Positions 22,565 through 34,293 of a DNA stretch of 64,000 nt are shown here, in pieces. Within the stretch, counting starts at the first letter, position 1, and each line of letters begins with the position of its first letter. The DNA comes from Podocnemis expansa. Its lineage: Eukaryota; Chordata; Testudines; Podocnemididae. The DNA lies in NCBI GenBank assembly GCA_007922195.1, contig ML682091.1:1050718-1114717 (forward strand), given 5' to 3'. Below the pieces are notes generated by a model. It was not told where the DNA came from. It did not search any database and saw nothing but the letters and a program-made list of their open reading frames with translations. The position numbers and the translations under genes are program-made.

Positions 22565-23825
22565 CCAGCACAAGTTGCCACTGGACTCGGGAGATGTGGG
22601 TTAAGGCAGGGCTCAGCAACCGAGGACAGGAGAAGAGTCATTCTCCCCTCCTGCCCTTCCCAACTGCATGAGCCAGAGCTGGCCCATCGGCTGCGCCACA
22701 GCCCCCTAGCATTGGTGGGGGGGAGAGAGTGCTCAAGCGGTCTGAGCTCCCTCCCTCTGCTGGTGGGTAGAGCAGAGGGGTCCCGCCTACTATCCAGCCA
22801 TCCCTCCCAAAAGTGGCTGGGGGAGAGATGCAGCTTGCAGAGACAGGGCCTTGAAACAGCCCCTGCATGGAGTTCAGGCCGCTTTGACCCGGCCACCCCT
22901 AGCTCTGGGATCGGGCACGTTCAGGACTGGCGTGGCCAGGTCAAAGTGGCCTGAACTCCACGGAGGGGCCATTCTGGGGCCCTGCCTCTGCAAGACCCAG
23001 CTCCCCATTGGCTGCTTTTGGGAGGGACAGCCAGCTGGTAGGTGAGGCCTCTCTGCTCCACCCTGCCAGTGGAGGGAGCAAGGGCAGAAGGGAAGAACAG
23101 AGTGCGCACTACCTGTATATCTCCCATCCCCCCAGCCAATGTTAGGGAGCCGCGGCACAACTGCTAGGCTGGTTCCAGCTCATTTGGTTGTGCTGGAAGG
23201 GAGAGGAAAGCCAGGAGTCCCCGGGCACACCTGGATCCCTGAAAGAGACTTCCAGGGAGCCAGAAGGGGATGCTCAGTGAGCCACAGATGGCTCACTGAG
23301 TCTGAGTTGCTGATCTGCAGGTTAGGGGGATCTACAACACTCTCCTCCATCCTGCCCAGCTTGTTCCAGAAAAACCCTTAAAAAGATTTCTCGGACCCCA
23401 CAGATCCGTCCCCCACGGGCATCTATCAACCCTTGTGCCCTTGATTACTCAGTGAGAGGCTATTAATAAATCAGAACCAGACCAGGTAACAGTTTAACCA
23501 TTAACATTTATTAGAAGGAAACAACAACAGGGAAGGTGGGAAATGGCAAAGGAACACCCTGATCCACCCCCACTCCCTGGCTGGGTAAGCACCCTGCCAC
23601 ACACGATAAGAAAAACCCACAATTGGTTTTTAGGCAACTTTACAGTTGTTCTTCGCCTCCAGGCGCTGGACCCGATCTCTCTGGACTGCCACGCTCCTCC
23701 AGACTTGGGCCGTCTACTTCTGGGCCTCCTCGGGCCAGTCCTGAAACAAATTGTCCATTCACCCCCTAACAAAGTCTATGGATCCTCTTCAGGGACTTCC
23801 TCGCGGTCTCTGTGCCCTCTTCTTA
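22565..23825. other. GC-rich spacer, nothing recognised
   Basis: Several overlapping open frames exist on both strands (22420-23160), but they are Pro/Ser/Gly-rich, mutually antisense, and show no domain or splice logic. Confidence 0.4.
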
Positions 23826-25260
23826 TAGAATCATAGAATCATAGGGTTGGAAGGGACCCCACAAGGTCATCTAGTCCAACCCCCTGCCAAAAAAAGCAGG
23901 ACTACTCCCATTAGATCATCCCAGTCAGTGTTTTGTCCAGCTGGGACTTGAACACCTCCAGAGATGGAGATTCCACCACCTCCCTAGGCAGCTTATTCCA
24001 ATGCTTCACCACTCGCCTAGTAAGGAAGTTTTTCCTAATATCCAGCCTGGACCACCCCAGCTGTAACTTGAAACCATTGCTTCTCGTTCTGCCCTCTGTT
24101 ACTACCGAGAACAGTCGAGCTCCCTCCTCCTTGGAGCAACCCTTCAAGTAGTTGAAGGTTGCTATCAAATCCCCCCTCAGTCTTCTCTTCTGCAGGCTAA
24201 ATAAGCCTAGTTCCTTCAGTCTCTCTTCATAGGGCTTGTGCTCCAGCCCTTTGATCATTTTGGTTGCCCTCTGCTGGACTCTCTCTAATTTGTCCATGTC
24301 CTTTTTGTAGTGGGGAGCCCAAAACTGGACACAGTATTCCAGATGTGGCCTCACTAGTGCAGAATAGAGGGGAATGATCACATCCCTTGATCTGCTGGTA
24401 ACACTTCTTCTGATGCAGCCCAGTATGCCATTGGCCTTTTTGGCAGCAAGAGCACACTGCTGACTCATATCCAGCTTCCCATCCACCATGACTCCCAGGT
24501 CCTTTTCTCCAGTGCTGCTATTTAGCTGATCACTCCCCAGCCTGTAGCAGTACATGGGGTTTTTTCGTCCCAAGTGCAGGATTTTACACTTATCCTTGTT
24601 GAACCTCATGAGATTCCTCTTGGCCCACTGCTCCAATTTGTCTAGGTCTCCCTGAATCCTGTCCCTGCCCTCTAGGGTGTCTACCGTTCCCCCCAGTTTG
24701 GTATCATCTGCAAACTTACTAAGTGTGCAATCTATCCCATCATCCAGATCATTAATGAAAACATTGAACAGAACTGGCCCCAGGACCGACCCCTGGGGCA
24801 CACCACTTGTTACTGCCTGCCAACTTGACATGGAGCCATTGATTCCTACGCGCTGAAACCGTTGTTCTAGCCAGTTTTCTATCCACCTTACAGTCCATGC
24901 ATCTAACCCATACTTCCTTAATTTGCCAATGAGAATGCTGTGGGAAACCGTATCAAAAGCCTTGCTAAAGTCAAGGTATATCACATCAACGGCTCTTCCC
25001 GCATCCACAAATCCAGTCATCTCATCATAGAAGGCGATGAGGTTGGTCAGGCATGATTTACCCTTGGTAAATCCATGCTGACTGTTCCTGATTACTCTAC
25101 GTTCCTCCAAGTGTTTCAGGATGGATTCTTTGAGAAGCTGCTCCATGATTTTTCCAGGGATTGAGGTGAGGCTGACAGGTCTGTAATTCCCTGGATCCTC
25201 CTTTTTGCCTTTCTTGAAGATAGGTACTATATTTGCTTTTTTCCAGTCCTCTGGCACCTC
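23826..25260 (-). mobile_element. CR1 LINE, 5'-truncated with long RT frame
   Basis: On the minus strand about 448 codons run without a stop from 25257 to 23911. In order they show [57 protein letters not shown] (about residues 92-107), [18 protein letters not shown], the catalytic [10 protein letters not shown] (about 181-190), then the [15 protein letters not shown] and [12 protein letters not shown] regions, ending [17 protein letters not shown]. The 3' UTR ends in the octamer-like repeat ATAGAATCATAGAATCATAG at 23826, the CR1 signature end. The endonuclease domain and 5' end are missing, and CR1 text stops at about 25260. The uninterrupted frame implies a recent insertion. It cannot mobilise itself as seen because it lacks the endonuclease. 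Confidence 0.95.
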
Positions 25261-25317
25261 CCCCGTTCGCCACGAGTTTTACTTCGTTTTACTTTTACTT
25301 AAGTTTTACTTTTACTT

Positions 25318-25398
25318 AAGTGAGATCTTCTCCCACGAAAGCTCATGCAAAAAATAAATCTGTTAGTCTTAAAGTGCCACACAAATCCTTGTTGTTTA
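25318..25398 (+). mobile_element. PLE terminal fragment
   Basis: Blocks CTTCTCCCACGAAAGCTCAT, AATAAATCTGTTAGTCTTAA and GTGCCAC..CCTTGTTG match the right arm of the PLE at 35253-36410. About 80 bp, abutting the CR1 truncation point through a TTTTACTTTTACTTAAG direct repeat (25274-25317). Confidence 0.7.
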
Positions 25399-25439
25399 GC
25401 CATTGTCTAGCTTGCACTCTTTTTCCCACCAATTGTAAG

Positions 25440-25990
25440 TGAAAATGCAAGCATTGTTTCGAAATAACGTTGACCTTTCTCCCAGGGTCCATGAAATTGA
25501 CCAAGCTGGGAGCTGCTTGCAGTCTGCGGCAAGCAGCTCCCAGCCCCATTGGGCTCCTAGCCCCCTGCCTTGAGGCTGGGGTGGGGAAAGAGGGTAGCAG
25601 GGGGCTAGGTGACCCATGCCTGCGCTTAGGGCGTGGGGCAGAGGGGCAGCGGGGGAAGCCAGAGTGAAGAGGGGCTTCCTCATCTGTCCCCCCCCCCCAC
25701 GTTTATTCCCCTGCCACTGGCTCTGGAGAGCCAGTGGCAGGGGATTGGTTGGCAACATGGCCCTGCGGGGGGGGGGGGCATGTTGCCACACCACCCATCA
25801 TGCCCCTCCCCTAAATCGAAATAGCAAGTCCTGTGTTTGGACATGCTATTTCAATTGGGGCTTTTCCCTTATTTCAAATTGGTTTTTAGTTATTTTGAAT
25901 TAACTCGTTTCAAAATAAGGGCTTTATTTCAAAATGAGTAGTTTCGAAATAACTTATTTCGAAACAAGGCCCTGCGTGTGGACATAGCCA
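25440..25990. mobile_element. TTTCGAAAYAA MITE, copy 3
   Basis: The right terminus GTGTGGACATAGCC (about 25976-25989) and strings of TTTCGAAATAA / TTTCAAAATAA at 25830-25970 identify the family. The left side retains ATTGTTTCGAAATAACG near 25455 but the terminal GGCTATG is missing. The core carries an inverted pair around 25710-25745 (CCTGCCACTGGCTCT / AGAGCCAGTGGCAGG). Confidence 0.65.
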
Positions 25991-27802
25991 AAGTGTCATC
26001 ATGATATACTTATAATATTGTGACATTATTGTATTATTTATGGTATTTTAAGTCATGTTTGTAAAGAAATTTACCATGTCAGTAAAAAAAACCCTCACTC
26101 TCAGCTCTTCTTGTCTCTAAACACTAAAATGCAAGGTTGGCAACCCTTCCTGTTGCTCTAGCCTGGACCTAGGGACCCTTGGGGTTCATACCCCTTATGA
26201 TCTCCTACTCACACTTGCTTCTGGAGGGGCGGAGCTTCCTGTGGGTGGATGGCCTGGGTGGGTGGTTTACATAGTGGATCAGCTCTCTGAAGCTTTTCAG
26301 GGGTGGAGAGACCAATGAGGCTGAAGGGGGGTTAATTGTCATAGTGCTAACCTAACTGAGGGTTGGGCTGCTGTGCTGGGTTGGGAATGAGATGCTACAG
26401 CTCAAACCCCTCCCCACCCCAAATGACCCTTTGCTTTCAGATCTGCTGGTGTGTCTGGAGTAGGGAGGGGGTGCCAGATCCAGGACCTGTCCCCTGGTTG
26501 GCTTTGCTGCTCCTGAATGGCATGAGTCAGATGGAGGAGCTGATCCCAGGCCAGCAACTACAGCAATCTCTGTAGCCTGAGTTTGGCTGAGAGACAATGA
26601 TCAGTGATGGATCCCCTGACAGCTATGAGTCACTGTAGGGAGCTGCTTATGGCAGTGGACAGCTGGAGAGTGTAGGGGAGTCAGGTAAGGGATGTGGCTG
26701 GCTGGGAACAGGCTGGAGAAAGATGCCGAGATGCCCCAGGTGGGGCCTGGCTCTCAATGATGCCAGGAAGTGCCCAACCCCCTTCTGTGGGCAGCATGGC
26801 CTTGATCACTGCTAGAGTCTCAGAGGCACCAATCCCTGGCTCACTGCTGCTCTCAGGTGCACACAGAGTGGCTGTGCAGGTCCCTTTTGGCTGGGTGTGT
26901 CAGACCCCCTGTGACAGCACTGGCCCCTTTTGGCCTGGGTCTATCTCCTACCAAATGCTGTGTATGGCCAGAGTGGGACTCCAGGGGGTAGAGACAGGTG
27001 CCCTTGGTCAGGTGGGCACAGCCAGGGCTCTGCAGGGTGTCAGTGTGGGGGTGGAGCGGTGGGAGGGCAATTTGAAAGCCTACCACTGGCACATATGGGT
27101 CCTTAGATCTGTGAAGCAAGAGGGGGAAATTATAAATGACCAATCTCCGGCCTGCATGTAAAGTACAGTTTGAGCAAAAGTGAAGCCGTATTAATGACCT
27201 TGTCCTCCAGAAGACCCAGCAGCTGCAAAAACCCCTAATATCGGGTCAAACTGACCAAGGCCAAGAAAAAGGGAAGGGCAACAGCTGGAAAAGTTTATTT
27301 TTCGGACAAATAATATAAGAAAATCCCAGGCGGGTGAGATACAGGCTACGTCAGTGTGATTTTTTTCAATAGAAGATGAGACAAACACCTGGACAAGTCA
27401 GAGGAGTGGTAAGTGAAGAGCCTGCTATGTCGCCAAGGGTCTGGCCAGCCTAAGGCACTCCCCGCCTTCCATAAGGGAAGGCATGATACCCCTCGCCTGG
27501 CCAGCTAGGGAGGAGACGGTTCGTCACTAGATTCAGATAATGGTCCATAGGGTACTGGTTTTTCTCTGATTTTGGTTTTTGTCTAGGAGTCACTGGGCTG
27601 GATGGTCTAACTGGGAACCTAACATTGTTTCCTTAAAGCACCAGTCCCTCAGTGTCCCTAGTCGGTTTTAAACAGTTACTTGAACAGCTGTCAAAGACCT
27701 TCCGGAGGGCAATGTCAAGGTGTGGTTGAATATTATGTGCTTGTGTTTATGCATTATGGTGTATCGTAAAGTTCTGTGTTGTCTCTAACCTTCTCCCACA
27801 AT

Positions 27803-28022
27803 CAGGGCTGTCCTTAAGGGGGGGCAGGAGGGGCAACCGCTCTAGGCCCCGAGCTTTGGGGGGCCTCGCGCTTTTGGGGGATCCCACGCAGCCGGCTGGA
27901 GTAAGGAAGCAGGGAGCTTTTTCAAGCTGTGGGACGAGGGAGCAGCTCCGGCTGGTCAGGGAAGGGGGAAGGGAATTCAGAAAGGCAGCGTTTGGTTACA
28001 GGAACTCTTAAGTAGCCACCTT
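27803..28022. mobile_element. Possible hAT family A fragment
   Basis: Starts CAGGGCTGTCCTTAAGGG, the family A terminus, and is flanked by CCCACAAT (27795-27802) and CCCACAAC (28023-28030), 7 of 8 identical. The right end only weakly resembles an inverted terminus (CTTAAGTAGCCACC), so the right boundary is uncertain. Confidence 0.5.
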
Positions 28023-28504
28023 CCCACAACTGCTCCCTGAGAGGGGAAGAGAAAGGGCAAGTGTTGACATAAAACTTATGGAGCCAGCCTCAGTCAAGCA
28101 AACAGAAACAAAGTCAGGAGAATGTCACATCCCCAACCTTTACAAAACAGGACCTTCTCTTTGAATTTACATCAGCATCTCCAGAAAGTGTTCGAGATAT
28201 TAAGGAACTTTTTTCCTTCTACACTTAACAAGACTTTTCAGTCTGCAGGGATGTCTTTTTGAGCAAACTTCTCTGTGCAGATAATGAGCTATTATACCTG
28301 AGAGAGAAGACCCCAGGCTAGCACTTATATGGAAATATTGGGTGTTTAGGGTTAATGGCCATCAATCAACACATTAAAGAAGTTTTTTGTCCTTCCTTCT
28401 GCACTGTAAATAAGCCCCATTGTCATTGATTGCAGTCAGAGCACCAGTCCCAAAGCATGGCAAAGAGGAAAGCAGCTGTGGCCATGTGGGTCTAGTTTAG
28501 CGAA

Positions 28505-28595
28505 ACAAACAAGGAATCCTGTGGCACTTTTAAAGACTAACAAATTTATTTATTTGTTAGCTTTTAAAAGTGCCACAAGACTCCTTGCTTGTTTT
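28505..28595. mobile_element. PLE arm pair, foldback
   Basis: GTGGCACTTTTAAAGACTAA at the left and TTAGCTTTTAAAAGTGCCAC at the right form an inverted repeat around a TTTATTTATT loop. These are two inverted copies of the PLE terminal sequence with nearly everything between them deleted. Confidence 0.65.
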
Positions 28596-28886
28596 ACATC
28601 AGGGTATCTGAGAGGAGACCAAAGGTCCCTTGTTTCTTCCTCTCATCCTCAAACACTACCTGAGTTTCATTACTTAGATCACCTGCAAAACAATGAGGAA
28701 TGTATGAATACATATATTAAAATAAAATGGAAAAGGAGTCAGGCAGCATAAAGGAAATAACATACTTTAGACAATTGGAATCCAGTGCTTTAAGGTGAGA
28801 GAGGACCTGAATTTATTTCTTGATATCATCCAAAAATAGCATCTGTAAAGGAAATTGCAAGATGGAATGAGTTTGGTTTGGAAGTT

Positions 28887-29163
28887 GTCACAGGGAGGGA
28901 GAAAAATTATTTTCCTTAACTACTGATGATAAAACAAGAAGCAATGGGCTTAATTACAGCCAGGGAGGTTTAGGTTGGACATTAGGAAAAAATTCCTACT
29001 GGAATAAGTTGTCTAGGCAGGTTGTGGAATCTCTGTCATTGGAAGTTTTTAAAAGGAGGCTGGACAAGCACCTGTCAGGGATGGTTTAAGAGGGTCCTGC
29101 CATGAGTGTTTGGAACTGGACTTGATGACCTCTCCAAGTCATTTCCAGTTTCTGTGATGGTAT
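28887..29163 (+). mobile_element. CR1 LINE 3' end
   Basis: Residual coding text (AAGAAGCAATGGGCTTAA, AGGTTTAGGTTGGACATTAG, GGCAGGTTGTGGAATCTC, TTTTTAAAAGGAGGCTGGAC) matches the C-terminal reading frame of the intact CR1 at 23826, followed by a UTR ending near TCTGTGATGG. Frames are broken. Confidence 0.85.
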
Positions 29164-29519
29164 AAGGACCAGGGTGGGTTCTGGTAGGGACTGCTTCCCT
29201 GCAGGCACCCGCAGCCAGCCCATCTGGGCTCCCTTACTGGGGAGCCACCCAGCTTGCTGGGCTCCCAAGTGGGAGGCTGCCAGTGGCCCTGGCCAGGGGC
29301 CTAGGATGGCAGCATTGTGAAGACCGAGCAGCATCCATGGCTTGTAGAGGCAGCCGTGGAAGCTGCAGGGAAGCCTCCCTGAGAGCCACTGTGTCCTCTG
29401 CTCTCCACCACCTACCTGTACCTGAGAGAGGAGGGGAATTTAGTTTCTCTCTTCTCCAGATCTGCAGCACATGCCTCAACTACTTGCTACAGAGCAGGAG
29501 CCTATCTGAGCTCTTCTGA

Positions 29520-29658
29520 GGCAGGGTATCTGATAAAGTGGGATTTTCTTCCATGAAAGCTCATGTGGTAAATGAATGTGTTAGTCTTTAAGTGCCACAA
29601 GACTCCTTGTTTGTTTTGCTGAACTAGACTAACATGGCTGCCTCCTTGAGAATTACAT
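29520..29658 (+). mobile_element. PLE terminal fragment
   Basis: Contains AAAGTGGGATTTTCTTCCAT, GAAAGCTCATG, TGTGTTAGTCTTTAAGTGCC, ACTCCTTGTTTGTTTTGCTG and ACTAGACTAACATGGCTGCC, in the order of the PLE right arm. Confidence 0.75.
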
Positions 29659-29764
29659 CTGTATCTCCAAGGAGTGTGCAAAGGTTCATGGGTTAGCAGT
29701 TCTTTGTACTTGTACAGAAACTATTCTCCATAGATCTCAAGAGCAGGGTGAGCTGCTAACACCC

Positions 29765-30297
29765 AGGGGCATTACTGGGGCTGGGAGGGACCCAGGGCAC
29801 AGGCCCAGGCCCTGCCCCCAGCCAGCAGGCCCCACCCCCTGACAGCAGGCCCTGCCCCCTGGCCAGGTGTAGGGCCAGGCGGGGCCGCGCCGCTGCAGGC
29901 AGCTAGGCTGTGGTGGGGCCGGGCCAGAAGCAGCCACAGGGGGCTGGGCCCACACCCGCACCGCTGCGGCCGCAGCCGTGGGCGGCCAGGCCCCCAATCC
30001 CCGGCCAGGGATGAGATGGCCATGGCCGGCCAAGCCCCAGATCCCCAGCTGGGGATCTGGGGCCTGGCCGCCTGCGGCCACGGCGCCATGGGTCCCGGCC
30101 TCCTGTGGCCGCTTCTGGCATGGCTGCGCCTGGCCCTATCCCTGGCCAGGGGGTGGGGCTGGCCAGGTGGCTGGCCGGGCGGCCGGCTGGGCCCCAGATC
30201 CCTGGCCCGATTGGGCAGGAGATCCAGGGCACTGGCGCTGGGACTCGGGGCACGTGCCCCGGGGTGCCAAGTGCCAGCGACACCCCTGCTAATGCCC
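29765..30297. mobile_element. GC-rich element with weak inverted ends
   Basis: CAGGGGCATTACTGGGGCTG near the left and ACCCCTGCTAATGCCC at the right are loosely inverted. The 530-bp body is extremely GC-rich with repeated GGCCAGG and GGGGATCTGGGGCC inverted motifs around 30035-30065. No TSD. The long open frames on both strands (29737-30352) are composition artefacts. Confidence 0.4.
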
Positions 30298-31780
30298 ATC
30301 TCAGAGAGGATGCAATTAAAGCAGAGGCACTACTTAGCAAACACCTTACCACGTTCCCACAATGTCAGTAGCAGTCCTAAGACTAGACCCAAGGAATGCT
30401 GACCCAGTCCTGTGTTTTAACCACTATACAGCTGTCTCCCAGAGCTGGATTTAAAGTGCCTGCTTTGACCACTAGACCTCACTTAGGTGTCCTGAGGACT
30501 GTCCTTTTAGTCCCAAAGCCAGCCAGTTGCACCCCCACCTCCATGTACAAAGTAGCCACTCTTGTAGTAGAAGTTACATTGTTCATTTGGTCCCCGATCC
30601 TGGGGAGCGCTTTAGCCACTCACTTAGAGGAGAGAGAATACCGTCCTAGCCTGCTTTTCTTCCCCACATTATCCCAAGGGGAATCCAGTTTCAAAGTGAT
30701 TCCTCTTGCCAGAGAGGTATGTGCCATTATAAAAAAACAAAACAAAACAAAAAGAGGTTGAGTAGGATGTTTTTGTCCCTAATCAGAGACACACTCAAGA
30801 CAGAGATGTGGGCCTGGAGAGTCTCCTCCAAACACTGTTCAGTATGTGGGGGGGATGGTCCAACAGTTCCATTGCAATTTGGATACATCTTCCATTCGAA
30901 TTAAAGGAAGATGAGAGCCCAACAAGACCCTGACTTCACATGGGCTATCTACGCATGACCAAACTGCAGATAGTTAGGTTTCTAAATCCCTTAGAAGTTG
31001 CTGAGAAAATCTCAAGGCTGCTGTTGCTAGCACTTAAGTGATTTTCAGATAATGTAGTGTTTTCCAAAGCCCCGCTTCTGTCATTAGAGTTGAGACTCAG
31101 CTTTCATTTAAAAAATAACGCGTACAGCTGGTCTATGTGGGAGAGTTTTGTTGACAAAACCATGGAGGTGAACATACTAAACTGCTTTTCTTACAGATAT
31201 AACTCCCCTGCTAGGCCAACATAGTAAAACCACCAGCAAGCAGGGGCAGAGCAGGAGTATGAAACCTGGCCTTGCCCTGCTCCATCCCACACATTGCTGA
31301 GAGGGCAGAGAGCCCCCACATCATGGTGGGACACAGACTCAGCTTCTGGCTGCTTGGTTCCATCAGAGAGCAGGGAATGGAGAAGCCCTGGGTAGCTTCC
31401 CCTGTCTCCCACCAGGGAACAAAGAAGGGAGATGCCCAAAGGTGGGGCATGAGGGGTGGCTGCAGCCCACCAGGAGCCCAGAGCCTGTGGGACTCCCAGC
31501 AGGGAGCAGAGAGACTCTCACAGCCCCTCTTTGGTCACTGGAAGGGCTCCTGGTGAGGACTTGCACCCCTGACTCAAGGAGGGCAATGTGGCCATTAGCT
31601 ACTGCATGTAAGCTGACCTATGGCAGGTTAACCTTGTCTGGACAAGGCCTAAGTTTACAGCCTGTGTAAATGCAGAAACAAGTTTGAAGATGTGAGCTGG
31701 TGCCAGCCTAAGGCTCAGAAACCAGAAGTTGAAGAAAAAATAAAACAAGATTTTTAAATCTCCATTTTTAGAGTCTTGAC

Positions 31781-32060
31781 TAGGGTTACCAGATACCAAA
31801 GTAGGGAAAGGTGGAGAGGGAAGTACAAAAAGGAAGACATTGGAGGACACATGGAGAAAATGTAGTATTAACGTAATATTGTTCTGTTTTTAGGGGGCCC
31901 TGGAACGCTTCCCCCCAAAATAGGGTGTTCCAGCATACTTTTAATCCCTGTCAGTAAAAAGCCAGACAAAATCATGTATTTTTAGAATGCCTGCCAGGTG
32001 GAGGACATGAAGATAAAAAGGAGGACATGTCCTCCTTTTGCCTGACATCTGGTAACCCTA
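31781..32060. mobile_element. hAT MITE family B, copy 1, perfect TSD
   Basis: Inverted ends TAGGGTTACCAGATAC and GACATCTGGTAACCCTA. Identical 8-bp flanks GTCTTGAC lie at 31773-31780 and 32061-32068. Length is 280 bp with a palindromic GGAGGACATGTCCTCC near the right end. Non-coding. Confidence 0.95.
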
Positions 32061-32228
32061 GTCTTGACTCATTTCTGAATCCTGAAGGCTAACAGCCCTG
32101 ATAGAGAGATCAAAGTAATGCTCCTGTCCCCCATGCATAAGTGCAATGAGGAACATGTAACACACTCCCTGATGGATGACAAATGCTCACAGGTTTCATG
32201 GACTTGGTTTTGAGCTGAGATCTCTGCC

Positions 32229-32537
32229 TAGGGTTACCAGATGTCAGGCAAAAGGAGGACTTCTCCTCCTTTTTTACCTTTATATCCTCTTTATATCTTC
32301 ACATCCTCCATCTGGCAGGCATTTGGAAATACATGATTTTGTCAGCATTTTTATTTATAGGCGTTAAAGTATTCTGGAATGTCACAAAATACCTTATTTA
32401 TAGGGGAAAGCATTCCAGGGCCTCCTAAAAACAGAAGAATATTACATTAATACTACATTTTCTTCATGGGTCCTCCAATGTCCTCCTTTTCGTACTTCCC
32501 TGTCCTCTTTTCCAGGCTTTGGTATCTGGTAGTCCTA
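32229..32537. mobile_element. hAT MITE family B, copy 2
   Basis: Inverted ends TAGGGTTACCAGATGTC and GGTATCTGGTAGTCCTA. Flanks TCTCTGCC (32221-32228) and ACTCTGCC (32538-32545) match at 7 of 8. It lies in opposite body orientation to copy 1, only 168 bp away. Confidence 0.9.
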
Positions 32538-32692
32538 ACTCTGCCTTCTCCCCTGCTTCACCAGAGGGAATTAAGGTTGAAGAGCCCGGGGTAGGGCCCT
32601 CTGATCTCTTCAGCTTCTGAGTCAGAAAGGTTCAGGAAGTGGAACTAAAACAAGTGGTCACTTCTGCATAATGCAACCAGTAAGCTGTGTAC

Positions 32693-32710
32693 AAAAAAAA
32701 AAAAAAAAAA
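32693..32710 (+). repeat. Poly-A run, 18 A
   Basis: Uninterrupted A18 followed by GAAGAAG. No retroposed gene was recognised upstream. Confidence 0.8.
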
Positions 32711-32831
32711 GAAGAAGTTTTGTAGCCATTTCCTCTAATGTGTAAGCTGCTGTCTAAACCATCTTAGCTGTGCTGGGGCACTGCCACAGGCTGTCCTGGG
32801 CTGCAAATTAAAATCTCTTCAGTCTTTATAC

Positions 32832-33986
32832 CAGTGGTTCCCAACCTTTTCTCTGCCGTGGCACACCTTGATACCTTCACATTTTTCAAGGCACACCACT
32901 ATTAAAAAAATGCATGAATATTCAAATTAACTTAAATTACTTATGAATATTCATGAACCAGGACACAGTGTTTCGGAAATGCTGCTATGGGGGGTTGCAG
33001 GGGTAGCAGAGGAGGGGTGGCTAAACATGGGAGGTCAGGAGTTGTGTGCAGTGGCAGGAGTGAGTGTGGGGAGCAGAGCAGGGCAGGGGTGAGGACAAGG
33101 GCAGCCATGTGGGAAATGGCACAAGGGCGGCAAGAGAGGAGAGAGGAAGGGAGAACAAGAGTAGCTTTGTGGCGGGACAGGGGGAACCTGGGGAGTGGGA
33201 AAGTAGGGCAGGGGAGCATGGTGCAGCACCCACTTCCCCCTTCTCTACAGTGGTTTCCTGCCACCCAGGGCAAATTCTCACCCCACTGCTGCTCCCTCAC
33301 ACCCCAGTGGGTCCCGTCCTCCCCTCCCCCAGCCCCTTTCTGCCAATGATGGACCCTCCCGTCACTGCAGGGGCCAGAACTAGGCCTCCAGCCCCCAGAT
33401 ACACCCCCCACACATAGCCACCCCACCCCCAGCTAAACACACCCCCAACCAAACAGCCACCCTACAAGTCCCAGCTGTACACTCTCTGCTACACAGCCCC
33501 CCCCACCTCTGCTACACACACACACACACCTGCCCCACACAACCCCCAGCAGCCCTCCCTCTCCCAAAGCCCTTACCTGGGCTGTTCGCAGGCTGCTGAC
33601 ACAAGCTGCTCTGCCCTGCAGGGGGAGATTCACACAATCCTGGCCTCCCCCAGATCTCTACTGGGTGGGCTTACGGTGGAGCCACCGCAACGCTGCATTC
33701 GGGCTTCTCCTGATAGTTTTAGGGGGACTGCTGGAACTCCCTGTTCCAGTGCCTTCCTCTATTTGGGGGGGGGGGGGGCAGAAGACTGTCTGCCTAAAAA
33801 TAGAGGGGCCCCAGAACTGTGTTCCGGTGCCTTCTGCCTTACTTTAACCCCTGCCTTTTCCCAGCCCTGCATAGCCCACGTGGCTGCACTTAGCAGAAAG
33901 GGAACTTGAACTCCAGCTCTTGGGCATGCTCACGGCGCACTTTGGGTGTTGCTGTAGCATACCAGCACACTGGCTGGGAACCACTG
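32832..33986. mobile_element. hAT element, 1155 bp, perfect TSD
   Basis: Starts CAGTGGTTCCCAACCTTTTC and ends GGCTGGGAACCACTG. Identical 8-bp flanks CTTTATAC lie at 32824-32831 and 33987-33994. The body includes a GC-rich, Pro/Ser-coding-by-chance segment (32941-33633), an AC microsatellite (about 33518-33530) and a G-run (about 33769-33779). Subterminal GTGGCACACC / GGCGCAC blocks resemble mammalian and reptilian hAT-Charlie-type elements. No transposase. Confidence 0.95.
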
Positions 33987-34207
33987 CTTTATACACACAC
34001 CCAAGGATGTGCTACTCTGATAGCTCAGAAAGTCTGTATGTGAACCTCTTGCCACAAGAGACGCCAGTTGGGCCAGGTACAGACTCCTGAGATCTGATTG
34101 CAGCTGTCCCAGCCCGACACATGCAGCCCACAGGTCTGCCCCTATCGCCACAGTCCGAGCTGTCAGGTAGCTTGACCCTCACACCCCATGTGGGAGCAAA
34201 ACTCCAA

Positions 34208-34293
34208 AAGGTGATTTAGTTGGGTGTTTTGAGCAGGGGGTGGGACGTGATACGTCCTGAGGTCCCTCCAGCCCTCATCTTCTAGGATTCTAT
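34208..34293 (+). mobile_element. CR1 3' terminal fragment
   Basis: GTGATTTAGTTGG, TTTTGAGCAGGGGG, CTGAGGTCCCTCCAGCCCTC and the end ATCTTCTAGGATTCTATG follow the CR1 3' consensus order. Confidence 0.8.
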
